Assembly: GCA_012656075.1 (NCBI GenBank)
Contig: JAAKBF010000021.1
Location: 1 to 64,000, forward strand
Direction of reading: 5' to 3'
Origin: Phytophthora hibernalis
Lineage: Eukaryota; Oomycota; Peronosporomycetes; Peronosporales; Peronosporaceae
Length of the DNA stretch: 64,000 nt
Shown: positions 21,707 through 33,510 of the stretch, piece by piece
Numbering within the stretch: position 1 is the first letter of the stretch
Layout of the letters: every line of letters begins with the position of its first letter
The notes under the pieces: model-generated
Database searches by the model: none
The model's input: only the letters and a program-made list of their open reading frames with translations
What the model was told of the DNA's origin: nothing
Translations under genes and position numbers: made by a program

Positions 21707-22130
21707 AATTCGGGCTCTTCCCTATGTTCTTCTATCGGTCCTATACAAATATCTAATGCAATGAAGTCGTTACAGATCTTCCTACGACTCTTCGCTCAGC
21801 TCCGTCTCTTGGTGTCGAGCTGTTTCCTACCTCTCGGCGACTCTTCGCCCAGATCCTGATTTATCCCCTCAGTTGGTATATCTCCCTCAAGGCATATTCT
21901 CACCAAGTCGGCTTTCGCCGAGTCGATTATCGCCGAGTCCGTCCATCGCCGAGTCCGTCCTTCGCTGAGTCCAGCTAAGTGCGGTTCTGATTAAGTCCGT
22001 TCCCTGTTGAGTGCGATGTATCCACTTGGCGGTGTATCTACTTGATCATCTTGAGTGCGATGTACCCACTGGTCTAGCTTAGGCATCCCTAGTGTTGGAT
22101 TATCCAAAATCTGCATTTCCCTACACCACA
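21706..22130 (-). repeat. 3' LTR of R1, truncated
   Basis: Only the first ~425 bp (minus-strand sense) of the ~1-kb LTR, starting TGTGGTGTAGGG at 22130, then joined directly to the piggyBac-like transposase. Contains four CGCYGAGTC minisatellite motifs (21911-21976). Confidence 0.85.
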
Positions 22131-22532
22131 ACTGCCCCGGGCGTGATACAAGCCAGGCTGGTCAGTGTCTTGACCATCACTCCGCTCTCCAACTTTTCTT
22201 CGGTTGGAAATCTCGTCGAGTCAAGTGCTGTCATCTTCAGGAAGCGCGTCGAGGACGCCACTGCTCCTCTCGCTGGCCAGGTACGCCTCCTGCGCTTGGC
22301 ATGCTTCTTGTCCTCACCGATGGTCATCTAACCCGCCGCGTGTGTGCGCTTAGCAGCTTCACGTTGCAGACTTACAGCTACTTCCATCTCGTCGAGTTGG
22401 TTTTTCCCAGCAAGCCTCTTTGCTCCTCAAGTGTCCTCGACTTCCTCGAGCGCTGTTGCAGGAGCGCTGTTCGTGCGTCGTTGGACCTCCGCGCCTAAGT
22501 TCATTCGTTCGGACCCGCTGGTCGATTCATCA
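22131..22532. other. R1 internal DNA between 3' LTR and antisense gene
   Basis: No supported gene. It would contain the promoter of the antisense gene if that gene is transcribed. No clear polypurine tract is seen at the LTR edge on the minus strand. Confidence 0.4.
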
Positions 22533-24123
22533 ATGGATTCTCAGGATTTGGTCGACGTGACGAATTCGCTGGGCTGGCCGGAATCTTCCGTCGCTGGTCC
22601 ACCCAAACTCTTACGCCCGCTGGTGTGGCCGGGCAAGGTCTTCAGCAGGATGATATGTCGGCTCGGCCTGGACTGCCGGGTTCGTCAGTGGAACGCGCTG
22701 GTAGCTCAGCTACTCTAGCTGAGTCAGAGGGTGACTCGGCGAATTTCGCGTCAGGCGATTCCTCTGGCCTCGCTGAGATTCGTCGAGCTCTCGCTCAACA
22801 AGATGAAGAGCAGAGACAGCGTGATGTTTCTCTCGCTCAGCTGGTCTCGTTTCTATTGACCAGTTCTTCTCCACCCGCCGACGCTTCAACTCGCCAGGCC
22901 ATTCTTGGGGCAAAATCGCCAGCTTCTATCTTGGCTGCGTTGCATGCCTCTCCCGAGTGTGTCCGCCAAAATCGCCGAGCTTCGGATCAAGCTCGCCATG
23001 TCTGAGCGAGTGGCTTCTGCTCGATACAAGAGAATGGAGTGGGCGATCGCTGAGTCAGCCTCCTTACGCCACCAGCTGGGTACCGTCACAAAAGAGCTGG
23101 AAGTTTATCGCTCGGGTTCTTTGCGTTCGCCTGAGATGACGGAGGTGTTCAACAAGACAATCGCTCAGCTCACGGCTGAATCTCGGACTATTATCGCTCA
23201 GTAAAGTGACCGGACCCGTGCTGCCGAGGCGACTATCCGGAATTCCAGGCTGAGCTCGAGAGTCGCGACCGGAATTGTACGAGTCTTGGTCAGAAGATCA
23301 TCGAGATTAAGGCAGAGCACACCGCCCTTCACGGAGTGGCTACTACGTATTATCGCCAACCCCAGGAGGCCACGGTCCTGCTTTGCTCTGATGATGACCA
23401 CGCACTCCGAGAAGCTCGTCGAACCACCGAGTCGTTGCAGGGTACTGTTCTGCGGCAGAAGCGTATTATCGCTCACCGCGGTCGCTACCTAGTATATGAC
23501 CCACATTTGGCTGTCGCTGCTCAGGGTGGCGTGGATGTCCGGGATTGGATCCCAGGGATCTCCAAATTAATTCTCGTCTCTGTCGGCTACTCGCCGAGCG
23601 CTTCCCCGAGTCGCTTGAGCTTCGTTCGTCGCGCCGGTCCTATGACGTTACTCTCACGATCCGTCCAGTGAGCTCGTCGAGCGGGTTGTGTTCGGGCTCT
23701 GCCATTCCAGCCCCAGCGGGCTCGGCGAATGGTACTCCAGCGAATGGAGCGTTGTCGGTGTCTCCGCCCTTCCCCGCGGTATCATCTGGATTGTCGCCGA
23801 GCTCTTCCCGCCACAAACGGTCCAAGTCGGCGTCGCGCCACTGGATACGTGGTTCGGTCTCTCAGCTACGGAGCGCTCCACTGAAGACATTGACTCCGGC
23901 CGAACGCCTCCGTCGGTGTTCTAACCCAGCGAATCCGACGGCTGCTGGCCCCGGCGGAGCCGGTATAAGAGTGTTTCTCGCGGTGAGTTTGAGTGTCCCG
24001 TACCTGGCGAGGAGGGTTTCGACGCTTCGACGACTTTGCTCCGTGCGGAAGTGGTCGCTGAGCATGCGCCTTCGCTGCCAATTCCGGGGCGGCGACGTCT
24101 CCGCTCTCCGGCGGCTGGTCTGA
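22533..24123 (+). pseudogene. Antisense gene of R1, coiled-coil part
   Basis: Starts MDSQDLVDVTNSLG at 22533 and continues, with frame changes, into an Ala/Ser/Gln-rich stretch, a helical segment (AKIAELRIKLAMSERV...ELEVYRSG, 22960-23200), then a Ser/Pro-rich part (23336-24123). A one-base loss near 23536 splits a frame that is continuous in R2 (62746-63534). Opposite in direction to gag-pol. No known domain is recognised. Confidence 0.45.
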
Positions 24124-24731
24124 GTCGCGCCAATTAGAGCGGTTATTATCCCCGGCGACACTCGCTGAGTCTTCCTCACGACGAGATTCCGGTCGAAGTC
24201 GATGAGATCGACGTTCACGCCGACGAGTCCCCCGATCTTGGGGCAGTTTGCGGGCACGATTCGATGTCCCACATGATTGTTCTTGACGAGGTATAATGTT
24301 CACCATACATATGCAAATTCGATCGGAGAATAGTCCACAAAAATGTCAAACTCGTCGAGCTCCGTTGATCCGGACTTGGCGAGTTCGTCTGCCGTTTTGG
24401 TGAGTTAATCTCTGGCCACGAGTTCTTCGCTCGGTCGTATAAGTTATTCGCCGAGTCCAGCATCTGGATCTGCTGCCTCCACTGACTCGTCGATGGAGTC
24501 GGCTCCAGCAGTGGTCTCGTCGAGTTCGTCTACTTCCGTGGCGTCTCCTTCGCTGAGTTCTGTAGTATCCGTTCCGGCTTCGACTAGCCCTACAGAGCCT
24601 CCTCCCCTCGGTTCTCCTCGACGTCGCCCCTCCCGAGCAGCAGCACAGAATTCTGCTTGCACTACTCGTGCTGTTCTCACCAAGTTAGGCGTCCTTGACG
24701 ATGATGCCTTGGATGGTTCACCTAGTCTAAC

Positions 24732-25991
24732 TTGGCCGAAGGAGGCGGGGGAGAACGACACGTCGTTTCCTCTGGTGATATTGAGCTTGGGATCCCGCCG
24801 ACCCAGTCCAGCGATTCACTGTCTACTTCTCAGCCGTCACCGGTTGGTTCTCCTGTGAGCTCATCGAACGGGATGTCTCATCGAGATTTCCTTATGGATG
24901 TCGAAGCTGAAGATAGCTGTTCATCGTCGGCTAGCACCGTGATCCTCTCGGACCGGGCGCCTCCACGTGGCAAGCTACAGAGCTATGCCGATGCTCGTCG
25001 AAAATCTCCACATTCTGTCAAGCGAGGGAGTGCGCCGGCTCTTCGACCGAAGGGCTCGTCGAAGAAGTGGTCAGCTCCCAAGTCTTCTCACCAGACCGCC
25101 AAGAAAGCCAAGAACTCATCGATCGTTAATGATTCTGGTCCCAAGTCGTCGAGCAAGGTTGCCCCGGTCACTCAGGCAGCTAAGCCTAAGGATTCGGGAT
25201 GCAAGACGACACGGGCTGCTGCTCCTGTTGCCAAGTCGTCTGCGAAGGGCAAGGTGCCGGCTGCATCCAAGCGTTCGACAGGTTCCAACTCGCCGAAATT
25301 GTCCAAGACGACTTCAAGCGTTCCTTCGCCAAGTGAGCCTCCGACGACCACTTGTATAGTGGACTTGCCTGCACCGTTGAATCTTCCAATCGCGACGCTG
25401 CGTGCTCGTGCGGCACAGGCGATCGCGCGCGAGGTTCGGGAGACTCCTTCGATGCGTCAGACTCGTAGCGTGGAATTCTTCCACTACGGGTCCGCTCGTT
25501 GCTGGGCGAAAATGTTGGCATGTCGTTCCCCGGTCAAGATGCTAGATATCGGAGGCAAGTCTAGTGTGGCGCCGACGCCAATTACTCTCGATGGGCTTCG
25601 GAAGTGGATAGATGTTTTTAATCCGTCTTATCCATGCCAACAAGTCCTCGCCAAGTTCCCGGAGACTCCAATTTTCGTCTCGGCGAGCGAGATTGACGCA
25701 GCCCGCCAACGTCTGCATTCCAAGAAGAAGTCGGCGAAATCGACGACTCCTTTGATGATCGTTTGCGATGCTTGGGCTTGTTTCTTGGGCGATAGTCGGG
25801 AATTCGACGAGTCTCAACCTCACGATTCTCGTACCAAGATGTTCGTGGCTCTCTGGGAGAGGAATCACTGGATCGTGGATTCAAGTGTCTTGTTGGGTTT
25901 ACACCCAGACCTGAATCCAAGTTCGCCCGTGTCGGAGTTCGCCGCCATCCACGGGTTGTGGGCAGTGTATACCCTTGAGCGTAAGCGCTGA
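24732..25991 (+). CDS. Antisense ORF of R1, 419 codons, unknown function
   Basis: Residues 1-210 are low-complexity, rich in Ser, Pro, Lys and Ala, probably disordered and basic (nuclear localisation plausible). Residues 215-419 look folded, with VEFFHYGSARCWAKMLACRS and WERNHWIVDSSVLLGLHPDL. No family recognised. The start is uncertain: it is the first codon of the open frame, and upstream Ser-rich coding sequence lies in other frames. R2 carries the same ORF with a single residue change (Ser/Leu near residue 399). It runs opposite to gag-pol between the chromodomain and the 3' LTR. Confidence 0.6.
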   Translation: MAEGGGGERHVVSSGDIELGIPPTQSSDSLSTSQPSPVGSPVSSSNGMSHRDFLMDVEAEDSCSSSASTVILSDRAPPRGKLQSYADARRKSPHSVKRGSAPALRPKGSSKKWSAPKSSHQTAKKAKNSSIVNDSGPKSSSKVAPVTQAAKPKDSGCKTTRAAAPVAKSSAKGKVPAASKRSTGSNSPKLSKTTSSVPSPSEPPTTTCIVDLPAPLNLPIATLRARAAQAIAREVRETPSMRQTRSVEFFHYGSARCWAKMLACRSPVKMLDIGGKSSVAPTPITLDGLRKWIDVFNPSYPCQQVLAKFPETPIFVSASEIDAARQRLHSKKKSAKSTTPLMIVCDAWACFLGDSREFDESQPHDSRTKMFVALWERNHWIVDSSVLLGLHPDLNPSSPVSEFAAIHGLWAVYTLERKR

Positions 25992-26000
25992 GGCGACCTG

Positions 26001-26450
26001 TTGCGGATCGTCATGAAGTCTTACGAGGAGGCACGCCGGGTTGCGGCCAGTTCTTGCTTAGCTCAAGGTCCTTCGCCGAGTCTCGCCTCCGAACTCTATT
26101 TTGAGCCTACAGTCCCAACGTATTCGTTGATTAACCAGCCCATGTTCCCGTCTCGTTCGAATTGGTTCGCTGAGCTCAAGGACTTGGACATTCAAGAACC
26201 CTGCCGACTGTGGTGGGTGACTCGTCCAGAGTTGCACCCATACAACACGTGTTTCCGTCCGCGCAATCCCGAGTTCCCGGTATTTTCCCCAGGGGATTTT
26301 TTCCGTCGGCGATGTCGAGAGGACCTTGCAGGAGAACACTGATCCCAACGAGCCAGAGCCTCCTGCTTGTGACGAGAGCGCTCAGCCTCCGGCTAATCGT
26401 GTCGGTCTTCACATTTTCGAGCAAATTTTCGACGAGGCCTAAGCAGTCGT
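26001..26450 (+). pseudogene. Continuation of the antisense ORF after a stop
   Basis: In the same frame as the 419-codon ORF, directly after TGA (25989-25991): MKSYEEARRVAASSCLAQG, PTYSLINQPMFPSRSNW, CRLWWVTRPELHPYNTC. The protein-like composition suggests the original gene ran on. The same stop is in R2. A frame change near 26290 separates the last part. Confidence 0.5.
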
Positions 26451-26639
26451 TTCGCTGAGACTCCCAGTTCGCCCAGTTGCAGTTTTCGATGAGTCTTGGT
26501 AGTTATTTCTTTTTCTTCATGTGGCCCGTACTCATCCATTTCGTAATATCAAAAATATAAGTTGACGCAGTAGCTTTCGCTCACTCGACCTGCATGCTTG
26601 TCTTCACAGGTCGGTGGTATTTTGGCAAATGCAATAGTT

Positions 26640-27346
26640 TTAACACTCGTCTGCAACTTGCACCATTTGCAGACGGTTTTCACGTTTCTTTAGTCGAAGA
26701 AAGTCGAAGAGAAGACCTTCACACGATAAATTCGACAGTGGTTCCCAGCTGGGTTTGTCATAGCCTACCCATTTTACCAGAAACCACGCTGGGCTCGATC
26801 CGTACTCGCCGAGAGTGGATTTTCGCCCCTAATGATGGCTTCGACTTCATATCGACCAGCGCGTTCGTCAGATTCCCAGCTGTCTTCTGGCAGCCGTTCC
26901 TTGTAGCAATCCAATCGATCGGTTTCGCTGAGTCCTTTGACTAGCGAAGTCGTAGGCCTTTCGCAGAGCTCGGTCAGTTTCTTCAGTCCGGACACGTGGA
27001 CTACTGAATAGAACCTGTTGCCACTCTTGTCTGGCAGCTCCAGCTCGTAGGCGAACTGCTCAATCTTCTGCTTGATCCGGAACGGGCCGTGTCATCGATG
27101 GTCTAGCTTCTTCTTCAGACCTGGTTTGACACGCTCCATGAACAGCCAGACGTGGTCTCCAATCTTTAACAGAGACTGTTTTGGCTCGGCGAGTCCGTCG
27201 CTATTGTTCGCTTCAGCTGTCTCCTCGCTCGTCGAGTCATTCGGTATGGCTTTCTGCTCGCTCCGTCTCAGCGAGTCGTTGTGTTCCTTTATTCGCCGGG
27301 CCTTTTCATTTAACTGGTACGCATATCGAAGGACTCCGCGAAACAA
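26640..27346 (-). pseudogene. R1 integrase C-terminus and chromodomain
   Basis: The minus strand reads SLLKIGDHVWLFMERVKPG, then HR-stop-HGPFRIKQKIEQF (the GPY/F module), VVHVSGLKKL, and a chromodomain: YEVEAIIR, then after a frame change WFLVKWVGY and SWEPLSNLS in R2 (R1 is the same DNA with another break). A chromodomain at the integrase end would direct insertion to marked chromatin. The TGA in the GPY/F module is present in both R copies. Confidence 0.75.
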
Positions 27347-27505
27347 ACCACATCAGCGACAGCCACAAAATGGCGTCGAGAAGCTAACTGACAACGGGAA
27401 ATAGCGCTCAAACTAGCCGACTCGGTGAATGGAGGATGTCATCGATTTGAGTATTGCCTGGACGTCCCCACCGTGCACTAAGTAAAATGGCGTTTCTCGC
27501 CGAGT

Positions 27506-28165
27506 CTAATCCCTCGAATTGTTGAGGGCATAGACTAGTTTCTCAGCGATGTCGTCCCAGTCAGCTTGAAGCGGGTCTTTCACGTAGCCACGCACCGTTT
27601 GTATCATAGTGTTCACACTGCGTTCTTGCTGCGCGTTCGCTTGTGCTCGGTAACTCAGTGTAGCTCGAGACCTAGACTGCATCATCTCAGAGAAAGTCTG
27701 AAAGACTTCGCTCATAAATCATGGGTCTCGGTCGTGCCGGATGAGCGATGGTGTGCCAAATCGACGGAATATGCACGCTTCGAATGCTTTAGCCACTTCG
27801 AGTGCCCCAGTATCGCTCATCGCCTTAGCGATGACAAACCTGGTGAAGTGATCTTGGAATAGCAGGAGAGCCGCGTTTCTACGATGAGTCTTCGGTAATG
27901 GTATAACGAAGTCCATCGACACAATCTGGAAAGGTCGATCGGAGACGACGTTACCTGGCGAATATCCGTGAAGATGAGGCTTGCTCTTACTGGTGTTGCA
28001 ATCTTCACAGGCTTGCACATGCTTGACCACATCGGCATACAGACTGATCCAATAGTAATCGGCCTTCACTGGGTGATAAGTCCTGACGATGCCTTGATGT
28101 CCTCCTTCAATGGAGTTATGGCAATTCGCCAAGATTTCGTCGATGAGTGTAGTTGGCACTTCCAT
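27506..28165 (-). pseudogene. R1 integrase: zinc domain and catalytic core
   Basis: The HHCC zinc domain is visible (HQGIVRTYH...CEDC). The core follows with VSMDFVIPLPK (first Asp), RHDRDP (second Asp) and AQQERSVNTM (third residue, Glu). An in-frame TGA after RHDRDP and another stop after NNSRD split it; both occur at the same place in R2. Confidence 0.85.
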
Positions 28166-28326
28166 TCTTAGTTTCGTGTCGTGTTCGTCGGGTCTACCTC
28201 ACTCTCTGCGACGGCTCATATAATACAGTAGACCATCCTCGCTGAGTACAAAATTATCAGCTACTTTGCCGGCGTCACCGGCTCTTCGCCGAGTGAGCTC
28301 ATCGAATTCACCTCGCAAATATTTCT

Positions 28327-28578
28327 TCAGGTCAGCCCATCGACATTCTTCGTCTTGTGCCGTTGATATCCGCCTCGTCGCTCAGCTTGGACCACTAGAG
28401 GGTTGGCGTCTTCAGCACTTGGCAGTTCCTGACGTTCTGAGCAAGCTTTGCCCTGCTCTACTACTCGCTGAGCTTCTGGAGGATGGTACTCCATTTCGAA
28501 CTCGTCGACTGGACTATCATTGTCGGATAGACTCGGCGAATCGGACTCTACTGGCACGTTGGGTGCCAGTTCGCTCAC
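28327..28578 (-). pseudogene. R1 linker between second RNase H and integrase
   Basis: Acidic, Ser/Pro-rich 83-codon stretch (NVPVESDSPSLSDNDSPVDE) with no domain. Separated from the RNase H frame by a stop shared with R2. Confidence 0.6.
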
Positions 28579-28590
28579 TGGGTCTTGTTG

Positions 28591-29148
28591 TTAGTCTTCG
28601 GCGAATCGAACTCGGCGAACGGGTTGAGTTTGACTCCGCGTAATCGCTGAGACGTTATGAGGGTCTTCTTCTGCTTCCTTCGTCAGGCTTTCCTCGACGT
28701 ACAGCTTTATCTGTATCCGGCTCAACGTCTTTAGCTCAGCTTTGGGGTCACCGCTAAGAACGACACGCCCAGCTTTCGCTTCTAGTGCTTCCGTGGCTAA
28801 CGTATCCGCCGCTGAGTTGTAGCATCGGACTACATGGAGGTAGCGAACTGAGTTGAGGCGATCGATGAGTTCCTTATGGCGCGCCAACTTTATTTGCAAC
28901 GTCTCCTTCCTGCATGCGACCACCCCCATGGATTGCTGGATTGCGAGCCTGGAATCACCGACAATAATAAGGTCGGCGATGCCCCGGTCAAGGGACGCGA
29001 CGACGCCGTTATTCATTCCGGGGTACTCGGCGATATTGACCGTGGTTTCAAAGAGGTAAGCACTCGCAGCGATCAGAATGTCCCACATCGGCAACCGCCA
29101 CGAGATCCACGAGCAACTACCATAGCCGCCATACTTCTCCGTCTTCAC
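28591..29148 (-). pseudogene. R1 second RNase H, archaeal type
   Basis: All four catalytic acids of RNase H1-like enzymes can be placed: D in ILSFDGG just upstream, E in VNIAEYPGM, D in IIVGDSRLA, D in NSAADTLATEAL. It ends LYVEESLTKEAEED plus a basic tail. Oomycete and plant Tat-type gypsy elements are known to have gained such an extra RNase H independently. A one-base frame change at FDGG separates it from the upstream RNase H; R2 has the same. Confidence 0.8.
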
Positions 29149-29877
29149 CCACCGTCGAATGACAGGATGTATCCCTCAAAGTCGTGTGGTACGTGAGCAT
29201 ATAGCAATTCTGGATCCAGGCGGACACTCGCTGAGTTCTTAGACGGTAGTGCAATATGTGTTAACGACTCGTCGAGTCCAATGTGTGGAGTGATAGAGGC
29301 TTGCAACAGCTGAGCAAATTCGATATACCGCTCTCGCACTCGTTTAATTGTCAAGTGGTAAGGTGAGAGCAGGACGGCGAACCTCACATGACGCCCGTAC
29401 AATGTCTTCGACGAGAACACCCATTTTAAGGTAGAGAACCGGGTGTAGACAAGAATTGTCTTGCCCGCCACCAGCGTATAGCATAGTTTCAGCAATTGAA
29501 GCAACGCAAGCACCTCTCGCTCAGCTGGGTGGTAGTTGACTTCGCTCTCTTTCAGCACTCCGCCACAAAAACGGACTGGGTGCAGTTTCCCATCATGCAT
29601 CAGCATCAGGGTGCTACTCAACGCCCAGTCATTAGCAAAGACCATTGGCATGGACGTCTTTCGCAGAGTCGAAGTGCCTTAGAATAGGCACTTCTGGCAC
29701 CTTCCGCGTTAGCTCAGCGAATGAAGCTCTGGCGGTCGATAAGTCGCTTCCACTGCCGAAGTCATGTTCCTTGAGCTGATAAAGCACTGCTCCATACAAC
29801 ACCATGTTTTGGATGAACCGGCTGTAGTAATTGAGTGTGCCAAGGAATGCATGCATCCCTTTTTCGATCCGCGGCAA
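29145..29877 (-). pseudogene. R1 RT thumb/connection and native RNase H, degenerate
   Basis: KGMHAFLGTLNYYSRFIQNM is the RT connection. The Ty3-type RNase H follows: VFANDWALSSTLMLM, FCGGVLKESEVNYHPAEREV (E kept), and VYTRFSTLKW where a TDH motif is expected, so one catalytic Asp is missing. Loss of the native active site fits elements that carry a second RNase H. Confidence 0.75.
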
Positions 29878-29889
29878 TTCTGTCGGCCG

Positions 29890-30808
29890 TCACTTGTGAG
29901 ACAGGAAGTCGACCATCGGCTGGACAAAAATACTCTTGGTGAAACTCACACTGATTCTGCACTCGGCGAATCGGTTTAGCAACCGGTCGAGCGTGTTGAG
30001 GCACACGTCGAATGTTGCACCTCCAAAGCAAATATCGTCGACGAACGACCGTCGACCAAAGACCGGAATTAACTGTCTGGTCTCGTTCACCCGTACTGAA
30101 CATATCGTTCTCAGGGCTTTAATGAGCTCTCGCAACGGGTCAGACTCATCGAGAGATCGGAAGTCGGCTTCAAATTCGGTGTTTAAACTCATCGAATCGG
30201 CCCCTTGCGTTAGCCGGGATGATCGTTTCTTTCGCTTAGCAATTGCTGCAGCCTCATCGAGCCGCATCTTCTCGGCGAATGTAGCCCAGCCACCACTCGG
30301 TTGCACGTAACCCCAGAGAGCATTGTCGGTGAGTCGCTGGTAGATCATGGGCCATTTTTAAGCCCAAACGGCATGCGCAACCACTCGAAGTGGCCGAGAG
30401 AGCATACAAAAGCTGAAATTTCGCGAGCTCGTCGAGTCATCATTACGGCCCAGAATCCACTAGCAGCGTCGAGGGAACAGAACCATAAGTAGCTCTCGAG
30501 CTCCGTCAGCAAGTCGTCAACCAGCGGCATTGCATATTCCATGCTGACTGTAATTGCGTTCACCAGCTTGTAGTCGATGCAAAGCCTAATGTCGACACCA
30601 TTCTTCTCACGATTGGCGAGGCCCAAGGGCTCTTCGATAATGACACGATCCCTGCCTGAAGCAGCGCTTTCATAAGCTCATAGAGTTTGCTCAAGTTCTT
30701 CAGTGGCACTCGCCGAGCTCTTTGCTTGATGGATTCGTGCCCTTGGACGTCGATATCGCTGACCACACCGTACGCCGGTGGTGGAAGCGCATTTCCGCTC
30801 GAGATCAT
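29890..30808 (-). pseudogene. R1 reverse transcriptase, broken
   Basis: RT blocks in order: CIDYKLVNAITV, FCSLDAASGFWAVM (first Asp), WLRMPFGLKNGP, then in the next frame SFVDDICFGGATFD (the catalytic FVDD). The fingers region lies in a third frame (30560-30808). Intervening GGWATFAEKM...SLNTEFEADF is an insertion typical of large gypsy elements of this lineage. Confidence 0.85.
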
Positions 30809-30933
30809 GATATTTCATGCCGTTTCAAGGTTTCGACGAGCTTCTTTTGCTGTCGAACATCGTGCGCTGGAGATATAACGTTGTTTTCGCCTTCATAGTC
30901 TAGCTTAGTTGATAATGATTCCGTCAGGTCAGG

Positions 30934-31330
30934 TTAAAAGGCGAGCTCATGAGCGTAATCTGTTAGACTCTCATCGCTCAACGAGTGTTCAAACTCGACG
31001 AGTTCTGACCCGTCTTCGAGAACGACGTCAGCCGTCGAGAGGCGCATCTCGAGTTCTTCAGCGGCCGTGAGAAACCGCAACCGAAGGTCTTCGGTTGGGT
31101 TTGTGATCAATGGAGTATCTGATACCTCCAATTCTCCCGATTCGACGAGTCCTGCCTTCCGTAGCCTAGGCGTATGTCGGTCTGGCTGTCGTTCACCGGG
31201 TTCCACTGGTCACCCCGTCCATTTTGGTAGAGCATCTTTTCTGGTGCCCTTCGCTGTGGACAGCGACTATCGCCGAGTCTTGCTGGTCCAATGGCGGCTG
31301 GTGCCAATCACTTCCTTCCTCCCACAAGTT
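30934..31330 (-). pseudogene. R1 pro-RT linker, protease deleted
   Basis: Reads SSHLNLWEEGSDWHQPP: Gag zinc-knuckle end joined straight to linker. In R2 a retropepsin and about 800 further bases lie between these two points. So R1 lost the protease by deletion near 31320. The rest (LRLRFLTAAEELEMRLS) is acidic linker. Confidence 0.75.
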
Positions 31331-32773
31331 TAAATGGCTCGACGAGTAGATGCCCTGAAGATGGTCCGGGACAATGGACTTGTCGACTGACGTCTTAACG
31401 AACTTGGCGAGATCCTCGAAGCGTCGGAAAAGTCGCGCAGGCCTACTTCGTGCACTTGCTTGCAGAACTTGCAGCGTCGGCGACAAAAGTGTGCATCGTG
31501 ACCTGTTGCTCCGCAGGCTCCACACGGACCGTATGGCTTCCGCTCTCGAAACCCGTGTCGGCGATTAGCTTGTCCTTTGGGATTCGACGAGTTCTGCTGG
31601 TATCGGTTGGAGTCTCCAGTCGTATTACCGGCGTCGATGTAGTCCGAGTCTTCTTCAGAGTCTTGGTCGAGGACTTCGCTCGCATCATTTTCTCCATTCG
31701 CCGAGTCATATAGATCGGTGTTTGCTGTAGCTCGGCGAGTGTCGAGTGTCGCCCACAGGTCGTCGATCGACGCATCTGCCGGCGTAACTCGGCGATTGCT
31801 GTCTCCACCCTGTCGACCACGGCGTTCATCCTGCTGTTTCTAAGGCGATTTTGCTCTCCCTTCTTGTCAGCTCGTTTGGCGTTCTTACTGCGGCTTGTGC
31901 TCAGACGATCGCGTTGTTTCTTGCGCTTTGCACCGAGTAAGCGCTAGTTGAGCACCTTCTCGACCTTCGTAATATCGCTGAGTCGCTGTGGGTACAGCAG
32001 ATCCATGATGTCGTCGTCTCCGCAATTAAGCAGGAAATGTTCGACGTGGTCGGCAGCGTCAGCTCCACCCTTCTCGTACTGGATGTGGGCGGTTCGCGCG
32101 TAGCCACTCAGTCGCAGCAAGAAGTCGCAGACATGTTCATTCTCCCTGCGTCTCGCTGAGTAGTAGCGGCTCGCGCCGTCTGGTCGGATTGCGAACAGCA
32201 ATAGTCCAGGAAAGCCTTGCAGAGAAGATTCTACTTTCGCTGAGTCTTCTTGGGAAGCTGTCGGAACCACCACTTAGCTGCCTTGCCCAGACTCAGCGAG
32301 AATGGTTCACACCACTCATCTTGCCGTTTGCACGTCCCCTTCAACTCGTAGATGAAGCGTTTGATCCATTGTAACGCATCTTCCGACCGGTAGCGCTTCC
32401 CGGCAAAGGTCGTGATCTTCTCAAGCGGCGCATGCGTCCTAATTTCCAAGACCTGTCCTCCGTCGCTTTCAGCCCCATCGAATCTGAGCTGACGGATGTG
32501 GTCATGTGGCGACTCATCGAAATCGCGGTGCCCAGGGCAATCGTCTTCGTCGCTGAATTGATCATCCCCTCCAGAGGCTGCCAGTGCTGCGGCGTTCGAT
32601 CGGATCAGGCGACGGAGCTCGGCGGCTTCTTCAGCAGTGATGAGTTCTGCCATCGGGCGTTGAGCTGGCGGATCGCTGGCCTTCTTCGGAGTTTGCATGT
32701 GCGAGTCAGCGAAATACGGTGTTCCCTCAGTGCTCCGGAATATGCCACGCTTCGTCTCGGGTGTCTTCGGCAA
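31330..32773 (-). pseudogene. R1 Gag core and zinc knuckle
   Basis: Starts MPKTPETKRG; the capsid part reads DALQWIKRFIYELKG, then in other frames YYSARRRENEHVCDFLLRL and ADHVEHFLLNC. The cysteine knuckle region is around 31525-31440. Three frames are needed, so it is not translatable as one protein. Confidence 0.8.
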
Positions 32774-32792
32774 CGGAACTTTCGCTGGGTCT

Positions 32793-33510
32793 TCACTCGG
32801 CTCGGGAATACGTACGGCTCAGTGACCTACGGTTGTGGTGGGGCCGATTTGGTCTCGTCGAGTTCTTCAGCTCGTTGAGCCTTGGGTAATTGTCCTTTGG
32901 TCCACCTTGCATCCCGAACAAGTCTATAAACTTGCGATTCCATGTCATCAGCTCGACGCCGACCGTGTGCACACTCCAAGTTGTCAGCGCCGGTTTCGAT
33001 GGTTTATGGCCGAACCGATATCCCATCGCTCGGAGTAATAACACCGTGTCCTCGACGAGTTGGTCCATCATTTGGCTATTGATGGGTTGACCCAATTCCT
33101 CGCTGAGTTGAGCCCACTTCGCTTGACACATGTACATCGGAGCGAACATGTTGATTCACCGACTGTTGGTCTTCATTTCTTCGACGAGTCGGGCCAGGAA
33201 TCGGTTTGCCTTCGGTGTTTTGACATTCCTCGTCGCCTTGGGAACAAAGTGCAGTCGGTCACGCGGAACCACGTCTTGTTCGTCATCATCGTCATCGCCG
33301 AGTTCCGCTGCGAGGTTCCGCTCGACGGGGCAAAGCTCCCATGCGGGTCACCTGCAGCGACAACTCGTCGACTTCTTCACGGAGATCGACGACTCTCTTC
33401 ACATCGTCATACTCCGTCCCTTCATCATCTTCCTTCTCTTCTTCTTTTTCCTCCTCGCTTCCATGGTCGTCGTTATCGTCAAAATCGTCGAACTGGACGG
33501 AGCGAGTCAC
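32793..33510 (-). pseudogene. R1 Gag N-terminal regions
   Basis: Two blocks: 33510-33292 begins MTRSVQFDDFDDND and is very Asp/Glu-rich; 33149-32793 begins MFAPMYMCQAKWAQLSEELG and resembles the matrix-like N-terminus of gypsy Gag. R2 has the same two blocks (52011-52695). Frames differ between them. Confidence 0.6.
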
